Of a stretch of DNA of 64,000 nucleotides, positions 12,470-24,530 are shown piece after piece (the first letter of the stretch is position 1; the number at the start of each line of letters is the position of its first letter). Made by a program: the position numbers and the translations under genes. The notes under the pieces were generated by a model. It saw nothing but the letters and a program-made list of their open reading frames with translations, was not told the DNA's origin and did no database searches. This DNA is from Euonymus europaeus (taxonomy: Eukaryota; Streptophyta; Magnoliopsida; Celastrales; Celastraceae). Location of the stretch: contig OY756961.1 of assembly GCA_963580455.1 (NCBI GenBank), positions 23,789,001 through 23,853,000 of the forward strand. The letters are read 5' to 3'.

Positions 12470-14390
12470 ATAGCGCATGTTAATGAATTTCATGCCCAAT
12501 AACAATGTATTGCAGATTTTAAATTTGAATCATAACATATATAGGAGATTATTTAAATTTGATTTTTTGGTATGATTTTTTTTTTAATTTTTTAATTTGA
12601 TCAATAATTTTTCTTTTGAAATAATAAAGTCTTCTGAATGTCACCCTAAATAAAAATGGAATTTTGCTATGAAAAAGAGATTACGTCGGATACTTTTCAT
12701 TTTAGGTTCGATTAGTCTTTAGACTCATGCGATACACAATAACAATAATAATAATGATAATATATAGATATATATATATATATATATTGTATTAATAATA
12801 ATTTACTAAAATGAATTGAAACTTGATGATGCCCTTTTTTGTATTATTATCTAAGATAAAAGTTACAGCAATTTCGATCCAGCAAAGGTCGATGATAAAG
12901 ACAAAAAGGCCCTAGGTTAGGTTTTGAGTTTTGCCCCATTTATGTGAAATGTCATCCTAACCCCTATGCATGGAAAATATATCCTTTCTTATTAAAGAAA
13001 ATTATCTAAAAAAAATAGAATACAAAGAAAGTTATCTAAATATAGAATGTGAATCACTAATTGGATTTAGTGTCAATAATTAAATTCAAGCAAAAAAAAA
13101 AAAAACTCATACACGTTTATTAGGAAACCCCCACAATAAATATACAAAAAAAAAAAGGAAACATCGATTATAAAGAGTGAAAAACAGCAATGTATGCAGC
13201 TCGTCAAGGATTAAAGCATTTTTTAAATAATTTTTGGAAAAAAGTGATAGGAAGAAATCTTAATTAATTAATGACTTGCCAAGAATTATAAAATTTACTT
13301 GTCTCACAAATTTTGACTTTTATTATAAGGTCATTTTAACATGTGCCCATGGGAACAAACTAAGAAACTGAGCGATGAATGAGAGTACAGAAAATAAATT
13401 TATGCATAATTTTTAACTAGACAGAAAGTCATGCCAAAAACAAATACTCTACTCTCATTGGTCAGCATATTTTCTTTAACATGTGCCCTTCGAATACACA
13501 TTAAGAAAATCCTTTATTATATGCGATTAGAAAACATCTTTGTGATTCAATTATAAATTAAGTTTTGATCTTTATACCGGCAATTGCACCCAGAAGGATC
13601 TTCAAGTTTCTCCTAGTAGTAAAAAGAAGTCAAGCAAGAAAAACATTTCCTAATTTTCTAATCTAAACAGATGAACCCTAATTTTATTGATTTTCAATGA
13701 CACATTTCCCAGCTTTTCTAATCTAAAGAGAAGCCAAAGCAGACGTTATGGATTTGGAAAAACAGGAAAGTTTTATTTTCACTATTTTCCAGCTTTTCTA
13801 ATTGAAAAAACAAGCCAAACGGCTAAAGAAGTTCCACATGGATTCCTTTAGTTACAGTAATCCAGAGAGTCCAAATGCAGTTTCCATCACAAGGTCTTGC
13901 ACAATATCGTATGAATCATTTAGGACACAAATGAAAAGAAAGTTCACTTCCAGTGTCATCAAATACCAGATGAAATTCGACTTCAGTGTCTTCGACGCAA
14001 CAATTTTAACCGAGGATCTCACAAGACAGATGTGATATATTTGAATTTTCAGTTTTCCAGAATCTATTGTCTAAAGTATGGACTCCAATGTATCATTCAT
14101 TATATCATTCAAATACATGCCTGGCCTTCAACAATGAAACTTCGAGATAATGGACAAAAACACTGTCTATCGCATTGACTTTAGATTCCAGCAGTCTCTT
14201 TACAAACATTTTATAGAAACGAATTTCTCTGAATCATCGAAGTTTCGCAACATCATAGAATACTTCTCGAGTTAGTTTACCGTTAACAAAACCCTGGTGC
14301 AGAACAGCTGCAACAGCCATGGGAAAGGGATGATACAAATATAGATGCATATTCTCATATTTAAAACCAAGACATAAAGATACATATTTA
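12470..14390. other. Spacer upstream of polygalacturonase / downstream of translocator
   Basis: AT-rich DNA with a (TA)n tract near 12763-12787 and a short motif CAGCTTTTCTAAT repeated three times between 13640 and 13800. A 78-codon open frame at 13802-14035 has no recognisable domain and no gene-like context. No gene is supported. Confidence 0.5.
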
Positions 14391-14393
14391 GAG

Positions 14394-14785
14394 GGGGAAA
14401 ACGCACAGGACCCAAACTAAACTATGCCCCTAAAGCATTTAACCCCAAACTACCAATTTCTATTAGGAACTCCCTGAATATATAGGATGTGCAGCAAACA
14501 CCCCCTCCGACAACATCAAACGTTTGATATGACGGAAAACAAGCACGTGAGATACACGTTTAATTTCACTTAACCGACTGAATAATGGTTGATAAAGTGG
14601 GAGGGGGTGAGGGATGCTATTAAAGAATAGTACAGGGGTGTCATGCATCTAAAATGCTAGCAAGCAACTCTCAAGTGCTATTTTCCATCACTTTTACCGT
14701 CTGATGTTGAGGTGGGAATGTTTGCTGTACACCACATATGTTGAGGGGGTGTGTGTTTGGGGGGTTGGGTCTGTGCATTTCACCC
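14394..14785. mobile_element. MITE with ~9-bp target duplication (MULE-type candidate)
   Basis: The 392-bp segment begins GGGGAAAACGCACAGGACCC and ends with the inverted relative GGGTCTGTGCATTTCACCC. The flanks TATTTAGAG (14385-14393) and TATTTATAG (14786-14794) match at 8 of 9 positions, as expected for a Mutator-type target duplication. It sits ~165 bp beyond the translocator stop codon, so it may be in the 3' untranslated region. Confidence 0.5.
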
Positions 14786-14950
14786 TATTTATAGATTTAT
14801 TGCAATATCAAGAAAAAAACCACTAAAAAAGGCTGGAAAGAAAAATAAAATGATATCCATAACGGGCAAAATAAATAATATTTAGAAGCTCCAGTGTGCC
14901 TGTGTGCATACCTCAATAATATCTTGGCCGACTGTTCCTTTGGTATAGAA

Positions 14951-17900
14951 CTACCTGTTGGAAATTGGAGAAGCGGCTAGGGGTATGGAATCAGGATTTT
15001 GTGGATCCTCAGAAGTAACTCTAGCTTCCTTTTTTAGCTTGTAGTTGTTATATGCAGCAACACCAGAAATTGCTGCATTTAAGGGAATATCAAAATATTA
15101 AAAACATCAAAAATTTAATATCCCATTTCAATAAACCTGTTTTTCTTTAATATTGTAGAAGCTCTACAAGGTAAGTTCATGTTGCACAGAATAAACTCAG
15201 GACAATGCCAATTACTTGAAATTGCAAAACAACAGCATCATTTAAATCCAAGACGTGCAAGGTAAGATACCCAAGACCATCTGAGGCTCTAAGCTTATGG
15301 TTGGGCACTACCTTCCCCTGGGCGACACTGTACAGTTACAAAACCTCTAGGAAATCTATTCTTACAGCTCTGATATACAACCATTAGTATTCAAGATTCA
15401 GCAAAAGAACTAAAGAACATCCATTTTACACAAAAAGCAATAGAGTCATAAGCTACTTCGTTGTTTTCTTTTACTTTTGACTTTTATCCATCAAAAAGAG
15501 ATAGGAATAGAAAATTAGAAAGATAAAAATAAAATGAGTGTAATGCCCCTCTCCCCCCTAAACTGATTGATTCTCTTTTCATTACGAGGAATGTTTCTAA
15601 CACCATTTATGCTGAAAGTGTGATTCTCTTATTCCATTCATTGCGCTAAACTCTTTTTTTTGTGTGGAAAGTAACACAGGGGTCCCAATGTCAAGATTTG
15701 CTTTCCGAAGAATAAAAGGACAAGGGGTGGAGGAACCACAGACAGATCCGAGATCCAATGAAGATATGCATATACTTACCAATGGCATAACCAAACAGAT
15801 TTATGATGGTCAGCTTTGTATCAGCAAAGAGAAGGGCAGACAGTAGCACAACAACCCAATCCTTCACCACTCCAGCAACACGAATGGTCAAGGCACTTGT
15901 ATGTGAGATGACAAGGAAAACTGACAAGTTTAGAGCAAAAGTACAGAGAGAATTTAGAGTTAGCACAAGAGGCTGAAAGTTCCATGTTCCATTAGCTTCC
16001 ATCTTTGGTTTCTCGAGAAAGATCCATGGCAGAAACAGGCAAAGCGCGCTGCATGACAAATCAACAAAATGGCACCTTCTTTCTTTATATGAAACTAGAA
16101 ACAAATAGTATTGAAAAATGAGGTACAAGGGCAAATACAATACGTGCCTGCAGGGACTAACATAGTACATGAAAGATATAGGGTTTAATTTCAGACCCTT
16201 TCTTTTGACCAGAATCTCCATGAAAATAAGTCTTAAAGCTTCTCCTACAACTCCTCCCATTTGGTAAATTACTCCAATCCAGTTGATATTTATTTCTCCA
16301 TAAGATGCCACTAGAACACCGAAACTTATCACTGACATTATTAAAAGCATTCTGCAGCTCATTAATTCAAGTCCGGCTGCAACTCCAAGAATGAAAACAG
16401 CTACCGGCACTGCAAATCACAATCAACAGTCAAAATGAGCAGGCATCCATAATGAATACCAAATTTCATTACTGATCTTCAATTCAATATCCTATTATTC
16501 TGCAAGAAAAAGCTCCTCAAAGAGACTCACCATTTTCTAAAACAGCTAAGGAATGGACTTGTCACAGATAAATTGGCAAAAAATATGCAAAGCTTAAACT
16601 GACATGGTAAATAAACCATCATAATGTTGTGCCTTATCAATTTCATGGTCCACAAAGTGGCTATTATGGAGTTGTATATATACTCTCAAATTCTTGTACT
16701 TCAAATACTGTTATAATTAGAACTATAATGAAATGGTTCAATCGAATCAACAGCCGCATAGCCAGAGCAAACTTCCCTGGGGAGTGGATATGCAAAGGTA
16801 AAGTTCTTTTTAAAATTTATTTCTTCTTGTGGGAAGAACTATGGCACAGAACTTAACCATGGGTTATCTTCAGAGGAGAGGCCTTTCCATCACCAAGCGA
16901 TGCATTTTGTATAAAAAGAAGCAGAATCTATCAATCACAGCCAATTGCACTGTACATGGACCAACAAAATATGGGACGCAATCTGGAATATGATGGGAAT
17001 CAGCTGGGTAATGAGATGACTATTCATATGCATTATTGATTACGAATCTGCAGAGACCAAACTATGTCTTGATAAAGGAAATTCACAAAGTAGTTAGAAA
17101 TTGAAACAAAGATAGCATGCACTTACTAATTGCTTTCAACATTTGTGCAAAAGCAACAGAAATGTACAGGTAGGCAGTGTTTCCAAGCCAAAGTGTCATC
17201 GCAAACATGGCACCAATTGGGATAACTGATGTCGAATATCTGAATATATGAAATAAATCACTGTTTTAGTGACAAAAAGATGCAGGCAAGTGGTAATTTA
17301 CATATAAATGTTTTGTTTAATAGAAGATAAAAACAAGAGTGAAAATATCACATCAATAGGTTCTAGGTTCACATGATTAAAGTATCCAACCAAGCAAAGG
17401 TGGATTGATACTGTCCAAAACGGGAAAGAAGTGAGGCAGTTATCAAAAGCTTAACACACAACCTTTGCATAATATATGGAAAATTTTCCAAAAATATGAG
17501 GTCAATCGGGTTCAAGCTAGTTGGATCGATTGAGGATTCAGCCGACATAACCACAGGAAAGTGAGTGCTCAAGCCAAAAATATATACGATGAAAAATTAC
17601 AATTCACAACAGGAAAATTCCATTTTTTTTTCTCCTCAAGTGCCCATTTCGCATTGGTTCTTATTAAGATTTGTTACTTTGTCGTTCAACCCAATAAATT
17701 AACTTGTTGTGTTGGGGCATTTCACATCATTTATACATATTCTAACACACCCCTTCAATAGCCCAACATGTGCACATAACAAACGAGGCTCAACACTAGG
17801 ACTACTCTCTCACACAAGACCTTCACTTGAGGCAATAACACACACAAAGGCCCACAATTGGCACAACTACAAATGGAGGTTTTCCGATAGCATGTTAAGA

Positions 17901-20900
17901 TTTGTTACTTGGTCATTTAACCCAATAAGTTAACTTGTTGGGTTAAGGAATTGCACATCATTCATAGATGTTCTAACAGTTCTCATCTTTTTTACCAAAA
18001 AAAAAGGGAAAGCGAGACTAGAGAAAGCCTTCACCCATGAGCATTCTAAGAAATTTCTAAGCACTCTAACTTGTTACCCCAAATAGTAAAACAAAGATTT
18101 ATTTCTAACAGCAGCCACTGAATCCAGTTAAGCTAAAAGAGCCAGATTTTATTTTATTTTTGTTTGTTAAGAATAAAGAACTTATGAAAAGAATACAATA
18201 TACAAGGATGATAGTAATTGGATACTTACATTTCTAGGGTCATTCCTTCCTCAACTTTCATAATCTGTTAACATTACATAGAAAGGTCAAAAGTTGCAGA
18301 GTCAAAATTGGTCATGCTAGTAAGTACGCTGTCATACCTTCAAGACTTTGGTGAGGGTAAAGCACAAAACAGACGAGAAGACCATGTGAAGTAGAGTCAA
18401 GCCAAGAGGATAAGGGAAGTTTATTTCTTTTGATGACAAAACCCACTGCAATATACAATTTTTTTTAGCCACGAGTTGCAAGTTTTTGATATATGGATAT
18501 TCGCTCTTATTCCATGCTATCGTGTTAAAAACCCAAACATAGCCAAACATTTATATAAAGACAAACTAATGATAATCAGATGGTTAAATTGTTAAAGATC
18601 AAGTCATATCACAAGAAAAAAGGCATAATATTGTGAGGCATTGTGATCCCCATAAGCATCATGCAAAGACTAAAACAAAGCAGTCTTTTATAATTTCTAG
18701 CAACATTGTGAGGCATACCTAGCGAAATAAAAATTTCTAACAGCTATAATTTCTTTATTTTTGAATGGAAGGACAGAATTTCTGGATGCATATTGTGAAA
18801 CACCATTCCTCCTGAAAGCTCCAGCTGATAGCGGGTGAATCTGAATTTTTTAATTATTCATTGGGCAACTAAGATGCATCTTTCTAATATATAAAAGCTT
18901 ACCACTCCACCCCTCAATCTTTTAAGATATTATATATATATTATAATTACACCTATGCCCTATCGGAATTTACCACTCCACCCCCCTAAACTTTCAAAAC
19001 TTTAACCTAATCTTCAAAGCCTACGAATCTGCTCCCACTCAACCAATAACTTTGGCTCTACCACTGCATCACTTGTGAGCTGGACTTTGCTGCTCTTGGG
19101 ATGCCTAATGAATGAAATATTTAATATTGTAATTAAAAAGTAAAGAGAGAGTTGAGATTTGAACACATGACAATCTGATTCCTCGAGGTAGCTCAAAATC
19201 TACTCTTGATTGTCATTTCTCAGGATATGACTCCCAAAATTACATTATCCTTTTGCCCTTTCTTTTAACTAGATTTTCGTTCTACTGGACTCTTTTTTGC
19301 TAGATCTTCTGTATCTTTTCCTCAGTAGCTGGCCGTATAATTTCTTGTTTTCTACTCTAATGACCTTAAAAAATTGCACATAACAACATCAATGAATTTT
19401 CAAAAAGAAATTGTCATATAATTTTCATTCTCAGTTGTTGTTTTGGTATATAGAAATTTGCATTTTTCACTGCGGTCCTTTCTGTTTTTACCAATTATTT
19501 TGGAAAATGAATGTGTATTGGCGTTTCAACATGATTGAGCAGTACTAGTTAGGCAGATATTCCTGTAAAAAAAAATCTCCATGCTTCCAGGAATTTCAGG
19601 TTTGCAATCTATAATGTTTAGGCACCCCTCTAAAGCAGTTACATCTGTTAATACCATAACCTATCCCCCCTCTTCTGGATAATTATCATCTTTTCCAACC
19701 AAAAAGGATGCCCATAATATCAATACAAAAGATCAGCATCTACTTTAACGAGCATCCCAACAGCTTTTTTCTTGATCTTAGCTACAGAAACCCTCAAGCT
19801 TTGCCAAATTTTCCATAAATTTCAGTCAAATTAGTATCATGAAAAGGGAAATATCCAGTCAATAAGACATATAAGACAACCCCTACAAGACCAGATGTCA
19901 GCCTTACTCCCATCCATAGCCTCCATATTAATAAGTTCAGAAGCAACATAGGCAGGAGTACTGCAAGTAGTGTGAAGTAGCCCATCCTGTCACTTGGATT
20001 CAGCGAGATGCTGAGGCCACTCAACCCAAAATCAGTGATCATTAGATCCATGTCCTCATCCAACAATAGATTCTTGCTTTATATCGCTGTTATAAACACC
20101 ACTAATGTGGCAGAAATCAACTGCATTAATCACTGAATTAAACATTTCCTTGCAACATCATTGTTTAACCTTCTTTTAGTCCCCAAGTTAAACAGCTCAC
20201 CGCCTTTAGCATATTTCATGACAAACTAAATCCTACATTTTGGAGGCCGCGACCTCATACAGCTGCACAATGTTATGTGTCCAAGTGTCCAATAATTCTC
20301 TAACAGATATATGTCGCTTAATTTGAACCATCAGACAAACCCTCAATGCCTTCTTTTTGTCAATTACCTTGATGGCCATACTCTGGTTAGTTCTAATGCT
20401 CCTCCAAAACTAAACCTTTGCAAAGGTGCATTGGCCTAATAGCCTCCTCCACTCAAATTTGTGTAAGTACACTTGGTTTATGTTCTACCCGAGCTCAAAC
20501 TATAACATTTTTCATAAATAATGTGCGATTTACAAAGTCGAAATCGCAGAAGAGAAGCAACTCCACTGTCTTCACAAATCATGCAAAGAAAACAGGCACT
20601 CACTCATTATGCACATGGGCACACTAGAGAGAACTGCAACTCATACATCTGGCCTCACCAAGGACAAAGAACAGCAGCTCTAACATACCAACAACTTCAC
20701 AGGTTTGAGAGACTGACCTCAGAAAGTCAGAACACAGACACAACTTTCTAAGGTCCCTGTGTCTTTCTCAATAAGCACAAGCTTGCTGAAAGTACTCCTA
20801 GTAGGACAAATAATGCCGTTAGCATATCACTTAGATTTTTAGCAGATTATTCTAACATAGAGGATTTTAAATCCTTGGACGAAGCCATAACTCCAATTAT

Positions 20901-21456
20901 TGATCCCGGAAACAATCAGCATCCCAAACAACTATCATTCGTCAATGTGATTTCTTACCAGAATCAACTAAAGGGACTTCTCTACTTTAATAACTCATTA
21001 CTAGCCAGGCACCACCAATCAAAAAATAAATTTAAATTTAAATAATAAAAGCAATCGGTCACTGCACAGCCATTTAAGTAATAGAGGATCACCCAGTCGC
21101 AAGAAAGCGAACAAAAAAAATTTACTCCATAAATTATGCTTCCCCTACTCTACTTAACATCTTCATTGATTCCTAGCCCCTCTTTGGATGAGAGTATACG
21201 CTGTCACCCATACTCTCAGACAATCCAAAGTCCCAAAATGTATTTGCAAGATGAGAACAGCTATGATTGCAATACGGTAAACCAAGGCAGAGAGACCCAA
21301 CTCGTGAAGAATTATTTTTAAAAAATGAAACGCATCGGGTTTTAATTATCAACAAGTAACGAATACCTTGTTGAAGAAGATCTGACCGCTGGAGAGAGCA
21401 ATATAGAGCAGAATGTAAGCATACGTTACCACTCCTTTCCATTTCCGATCCGCCAT
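14951..21456 (-). CDS. Sugar-phosphate/nucleotide-sugar translocator, At3g14410-like
   Basis: A member of the plant TPT/NST drug-metabolite-transporter superfamily. Seven exons (21367-21456, 18338-18445, 18230-18264, 17127-17239, 16148-16409, 15780-16048, 14951-15072) join to 999 nt, 332 residues plus a stop codon. The product starts MADRKWKG and matches the remembered Arabidopsis At3g14410/At1g53660 group almost throughout, including [40 protein letters not shown] and [18 protein letters not shown]. About ten hydrophobic segments are expected, with a short Lys-rich C-terminal tail (NNYKLKKEA). Substrate and membrane are not decided by sequence; Golgi/ER is likely. Intron 5 uses a GC donor (16147-16146). 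Intron 1 is 2.9 kb and contains a CIPK fossil and the left edge of a 10-kb duplication. A second exon 1 lies at 31897-31986. Confidence 0.94.
17662..17978 (-). mobile_element. TRIM retrotransposon (86-bp LTRs) in translocator intron
   Basis: Two direct repeats of 86 bp (17662-17747 and 17893-17978) run TGTTAAGATTTG...TTCTAACA, the left one with a TATTAAG start. Both flanks carry the 5-bp duplication GTTCT (17657-17661, 17979-17983). Read on the minus strand, the inner edge of the first LTR is followed by TGCTATCGGA, close to the Met-tRNA primer site TGGTATCAGA, and a purine tract GAAGGGGTG precedes the second LTR. The 317-bp length and lack of coding capacity fit a terminal-repeat retrotransposon in miniature. 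It lies in the 17240-18229 intron, in the same sense as the host gene. Confidence 0.85.
19790..20463 (-). pseudogene. CIPK-type protein kinase fossil (copy 1)
   Basis: The minus strand gives recognisable pieces of a CBL-interacting protein kinase catalytic domain in order: a GxGTFAKV-like start, [45 protein letters not shown], and [19 protein letters not shown]. Several stop codons and frame changes interrupt it, the HRD region is damaged, and the NAF/regulatory half is absent. No intron is visible, which fits either a retrocopy or the intronless CIPK clade. It lies in translocator intron 1, same strand. Confidence 0.85.
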
Positions 21457-22170
21457 GTCCGCAAGTAGTGATCACCACTCACTTGCTCACGGTCTTTCTT
21501 TTGAATCTATTAAATACTGATTCCTTTCTTTCGTCAATTTCAATTCTCGATCACTTGATTGTGTTATTTTCAGCTACTTCGGTCGGAGCACAATGAAGAA
21601 GCCGAAGAAGACGAACGCCAAAAGTGAGACATTGACCGACTTATTGATTGGGCCTTGTTCGACAAATGGGCCTAAGCAATCTAAAGGAATATAAATTTGT
21701 ACAAGTTAACCCCGCCCCATTTGTCTTATTGCAAACCCGCATTTAATACATCATCTGCATTGTTTTGAAGCTCAATCCCTTTCTTTTTAGCCACTCTCCA
21801 TTTGCTTCTCTGCATGCACACTGTTGCTTAAGTCAAGGTTTGCTTCAGTTCCCGATTGTTTAATTTTTTAGCTTTTCCTTCGTATATTCTGATGTGTTTG
21901 TATGATTCTTCATCTGGGTGTTTTTTAAAAGGACATATTTTGTTATTAGTTGAAGCCTGACGAAGCTTTGAACATTTGTTACTCTATTCGAATTGTTTTG
22001 AATTTCAAAGATGAAAAGCTCAACTTTCTATCGAGGGTCCTCTGTTTGAAGATATAATCTTTAACTCTGTATATTTTCTCATATGATCAGTGGCTAAATT
22101 TTTTGGGAGCCCATCATCTGTTTGTCTTTTTGTCCATAAACACGTTTTAGCCTGATTTTTGTTTTCTCAG
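21457..22170. promoter_or_regulatory. Divergent intergenic region: translocator / glycolate oxidase pseudogene (copy 1)
   Basis: The translocator start codon points left from 21456 and the glycolate oxidase remnant points right from 22194, so ~0.7 kb serves both 5' ends. On the right side a probable non-coding first exon ends at AAGTCAAG|GTTTGC (~21840), and its intron ends at TTTTCTCAG (22170). The region is repeated almost unchanged at 31987-32700. A 34-codon plus-strand frame at 21591 (MKKPKKTNAK...) is too short to call. Confidence 0.5.
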
Positions 22171-22193
22171 GGCATTGACCATTTATCGCCCAG

Positions 22194-23770
22194 ATGGAGA
22201 TCACCAACGTCGCTGAATATGAGGCAATTGCAAAGCAAAAACTGCCAAAGATGGTGTATGACTACTACGCGTCAGGCGCAGAGGACCAGCGGACTCTCCG
22301 AGAGAACAGAAATGCATTCTCAAGAATTCTGTGAGATTTTCTCCTTATCTTTGAAAGAAAAACCCCTGAAGATGGACTTCATTGTATTCCTTTGCAGGAA
22401 TTTTCAATTCTTGTCATCATCTTCAAGCATTAACATTATTAAATGTATTCGGTGTTGTGGATTCTCAGAAAGTACTTCATGAATGAAATATAGGTTTGGA
22501 CCACGTATTCTTATTGATGTGAGCAACATTGACATGACGACTACTGTCTTGGGCTTCAAAATATCAAAATACGCTTTCTCCCACAAGTTGTTCCTCTTCT
22601 CTGTGTGCACGTAGCCTGTTTCCTACTATCCTTGGCGTGTCACTTCCCTATACTTAATTTGTGTATGTTCTGTTCAGAACATGCCTTCTCCCACAAGTCG
22701 TTCTTGTTACGATTTGAACCTCAAACTAATGGATTATGTAGAATCACAAGTAGAGATAAAGAGTAATCAAAACATAAAGAACACAAGAATTACGTGATTC
22801 GGCTTTAGTCTACGTCCACGGGGAGAAGGGTGATCGATTTTTCGTATTAGGTTGAGAGAGTACAAGAACACACACTTTCACACCTTCAAAAACAAAGACT
22901 GGGTTCTGTTTTTCAACCCAGAAAACGCATGTGCATCTAGGCGCTACAGTAACCCGCCTAGGCGCTTACACTCAAAATCTCTCTTAAAATCACACTCTGT
23001 CCTGGGCGCTACAGTACCCGCCTAGGCGCGCTACAATAACCCACCCAGTACAGAATTGTCACAGATCAACCAAAAACACCAAAAATTGATTCTGCTCTAG
23101 GCGCTACAGTAACCACGCTCAGTCCAGATTCTTCACTAATCAACTACAACACCAAAAAACCGAATCTGCTCTAGCCGCTACAGTAACCGCGCCTAGCCGC
23201 ACCGCCCAGTACAGTTCTGTCACAAATCAATAGTTCTCTTCTCTGTATGCACGTAGCCTGTTTCCTACTCTCCTCGGCGTGTCACTTCTTTTGTTTCTGC
23301 CCTGAAATAGTTGCATTAATTTACGATTTTAAGTTGTGACTGGTTTAACAAGTCGTTGGAATTTTCTTCTTAAAAAATTTCTTATCCACACTAGAACTCT
23401 TATTTGAATTTTGTACTAAAATGAAAATATCAGTTGGCTTGCAAAATTGGCATGAATAATCAATAGTAGAGAATTTTGGCTATTGATGCATCGCTGGTTC
23501 CATACATTATTTTTATTAGTTAATGTGTTCTGAATTTCTTCTGAGACACGCTTAGATTGAGAGTAATTTATTGTCATGTCAGATTGGACAGCCTGTGGTG
23601 TCCTCGTTGGCTGCCGAAGGAGAGGCTGGCGTGAGAAAAGTACTTCAAATGCTACGTGATGAGTTCGAGCTACTATGGCGCTAAGTGGCTGTCGTTCTCT
23701 GAAGGAAATCACTCGTAATCTCATTGTGACTGACTGGGACTTCCCACACGTACCCTCATCTGGTGCCCAA
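22194..23770 (+). pseudogene. Glycolate oxidase (GOX/GLO) pseudogene, copy 1
   Basis: Exon 1 (22194-22330) encodes [20 protein letters not shown] and [11 protein letters not shown], the N-terminus of peroxisomal (S)-2-hydroxy-acid oxidase of photorespiration. Exon 2 starts correctly at 22494 (FGPRILIDVSNIDMTTTVLGFKIS) but breaks off at ~22566. The FMN-binding and catalytic middle of the ~370-residue enzyme is missing. The end resumes at 23583 ([20 protein letters not shown]) and has a one-base loss near 23671, which shifts the frame in [16 protein letters not shown] and brings a stop. The peroxisomal tail is not clear. The gap contains a local duplication and a solo-LTR-like insertion. Copy 1 also has Trp-to-Arg and His-to-Leu changes relative to copy 2. 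Confidence 0.92.
22705..23232. mobile_element. Solo-LTR-like insertion inside glycolate oxidase pseudogene (copy 1)
   Basis: A 528-bp block starting TGTTACGATTTGAACC and ending CACAAATCAATA is bounded by GTTCT on both sides (22700-22704, 23233-23237). Flanking DNA (CTTCTCTGT..TGCACGTAGCCTGTTTCC) also occurs just upstream at ~22610, so the empty-site arrangement can be inferred. The ends are TG..TA rather than TG..CA. Inside, AGGCGCTACAGTAAC recurs four or more times. There are no internal genes, hence solo LTR or other short retroelement. Confidence 0.55.
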
Positions 23771-24150
23771 GTTATAGAAATACCTCAGAACAACAGGAAA
23801 TGCATTTATACTGCCGAAGTTATGGCATTGTTTATTTGACTCGTCAAGAATCTGCCTATGTATATGGATCCCAACTTGTTTCACTGTCAACGATTCTTGC
23901 AAGAATTCTGGAACTTTAGTCTTTCTTTTTTGATGCATTTTCACGGCTACATGGATTTGATCTATATAAATTTGAGCTCATGGATTTCGAGCTTCCTCTC
24001 CATGACTATATAAGCAAAAGTATCCTTTTTATACTCGAGGTAGTTGTTTGGCAAATTGAACCCATGACCGGATTTTTTTTCTTTTTTTTTGTAAGTGCCC
24101 ACGACCTGATTCATGGTGATGAGGTGAAATAAGAACCAAGCCACTCAGGC

Positions 24151-24161
24151 CTCTGATACCA
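24151..24161 (-). mobile_element. Copia-like primer-binding-site relic (copy 1)
   Basis: On the minus strand this reads TGGTATCAGAG, the Met-tRNA primer-binding sequence typical of plant Ty1/copia elements. Flanking DNA is AT-rich and carries no open pol frame, so only a relic is present. The same sequence lies at ~34681-34691 in copy 2. Confidence 0.4.
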
Positions 24162-24406
24162 AATATCTGTATGTGTGGATGCAACACGTTAATAGTTGAG
24201 AGGGTTTTGACATAATGGCTAACCTCTTCAATCCTACAAGAATAATAGAACAACGGTCCTTCGTGACCTTAATTAGGATACTCTGACATTCTAAGTCTAG
24301 ACTGAAGTATTGTAATTCAGAGTGTGCGTAGATTGACCTACCCTCGGTCTTTTTTATATAAAGGTTAAATAATACGATGAGATGAAACATATTGTTATTG
24401 ACATCA

Positions 24407-24530
24407 TTGTTTGTTTTGAATCGTGATAATATCAAACATTCTATCATTGATACATGATCATCTGATCATTGTTCGTTTTGAATCGTGATAATATCAAACA
24501 TTCTACTATTGATACACGATCATCTGACGA
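24407..24530 (+). repeat. Two 62-bp tandem units (copy 1)
   Basis: 24407-24468 and 24469-24530 are near-identical, sharing GTTTTGAATCGTGATAATAT and CAAACATTCTA followed by a GATACA(T/C)GATCATCTGA block. The same pair recurs in the second duplication copy at about 34937-35060, so the repeat predates the 10-kb duplication. Confidence 0.7.

Noticed and set aside
13802..14035. 78-codon Lys-rich open frame between polygalacturonase and translocator
   Set aside because: No recognisable motif, no splice or promoter context, and surrounding DNA is repeat-like.
21591..21695. 34-codon plus-strand frame MKKPKKTNAK.. upstream of the translocator
   Set aside because: Too short, no homology recognised, and it is in a promoter region that was duplicated as a whole.
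22930..23220. CRISPR-like array of AGGCGCTACAGTAAC repeats
   Set aside because: Repeats are unevenly spaced and variable, lie in a plant nuclear retroelement-like insertion, and have no cas genes.
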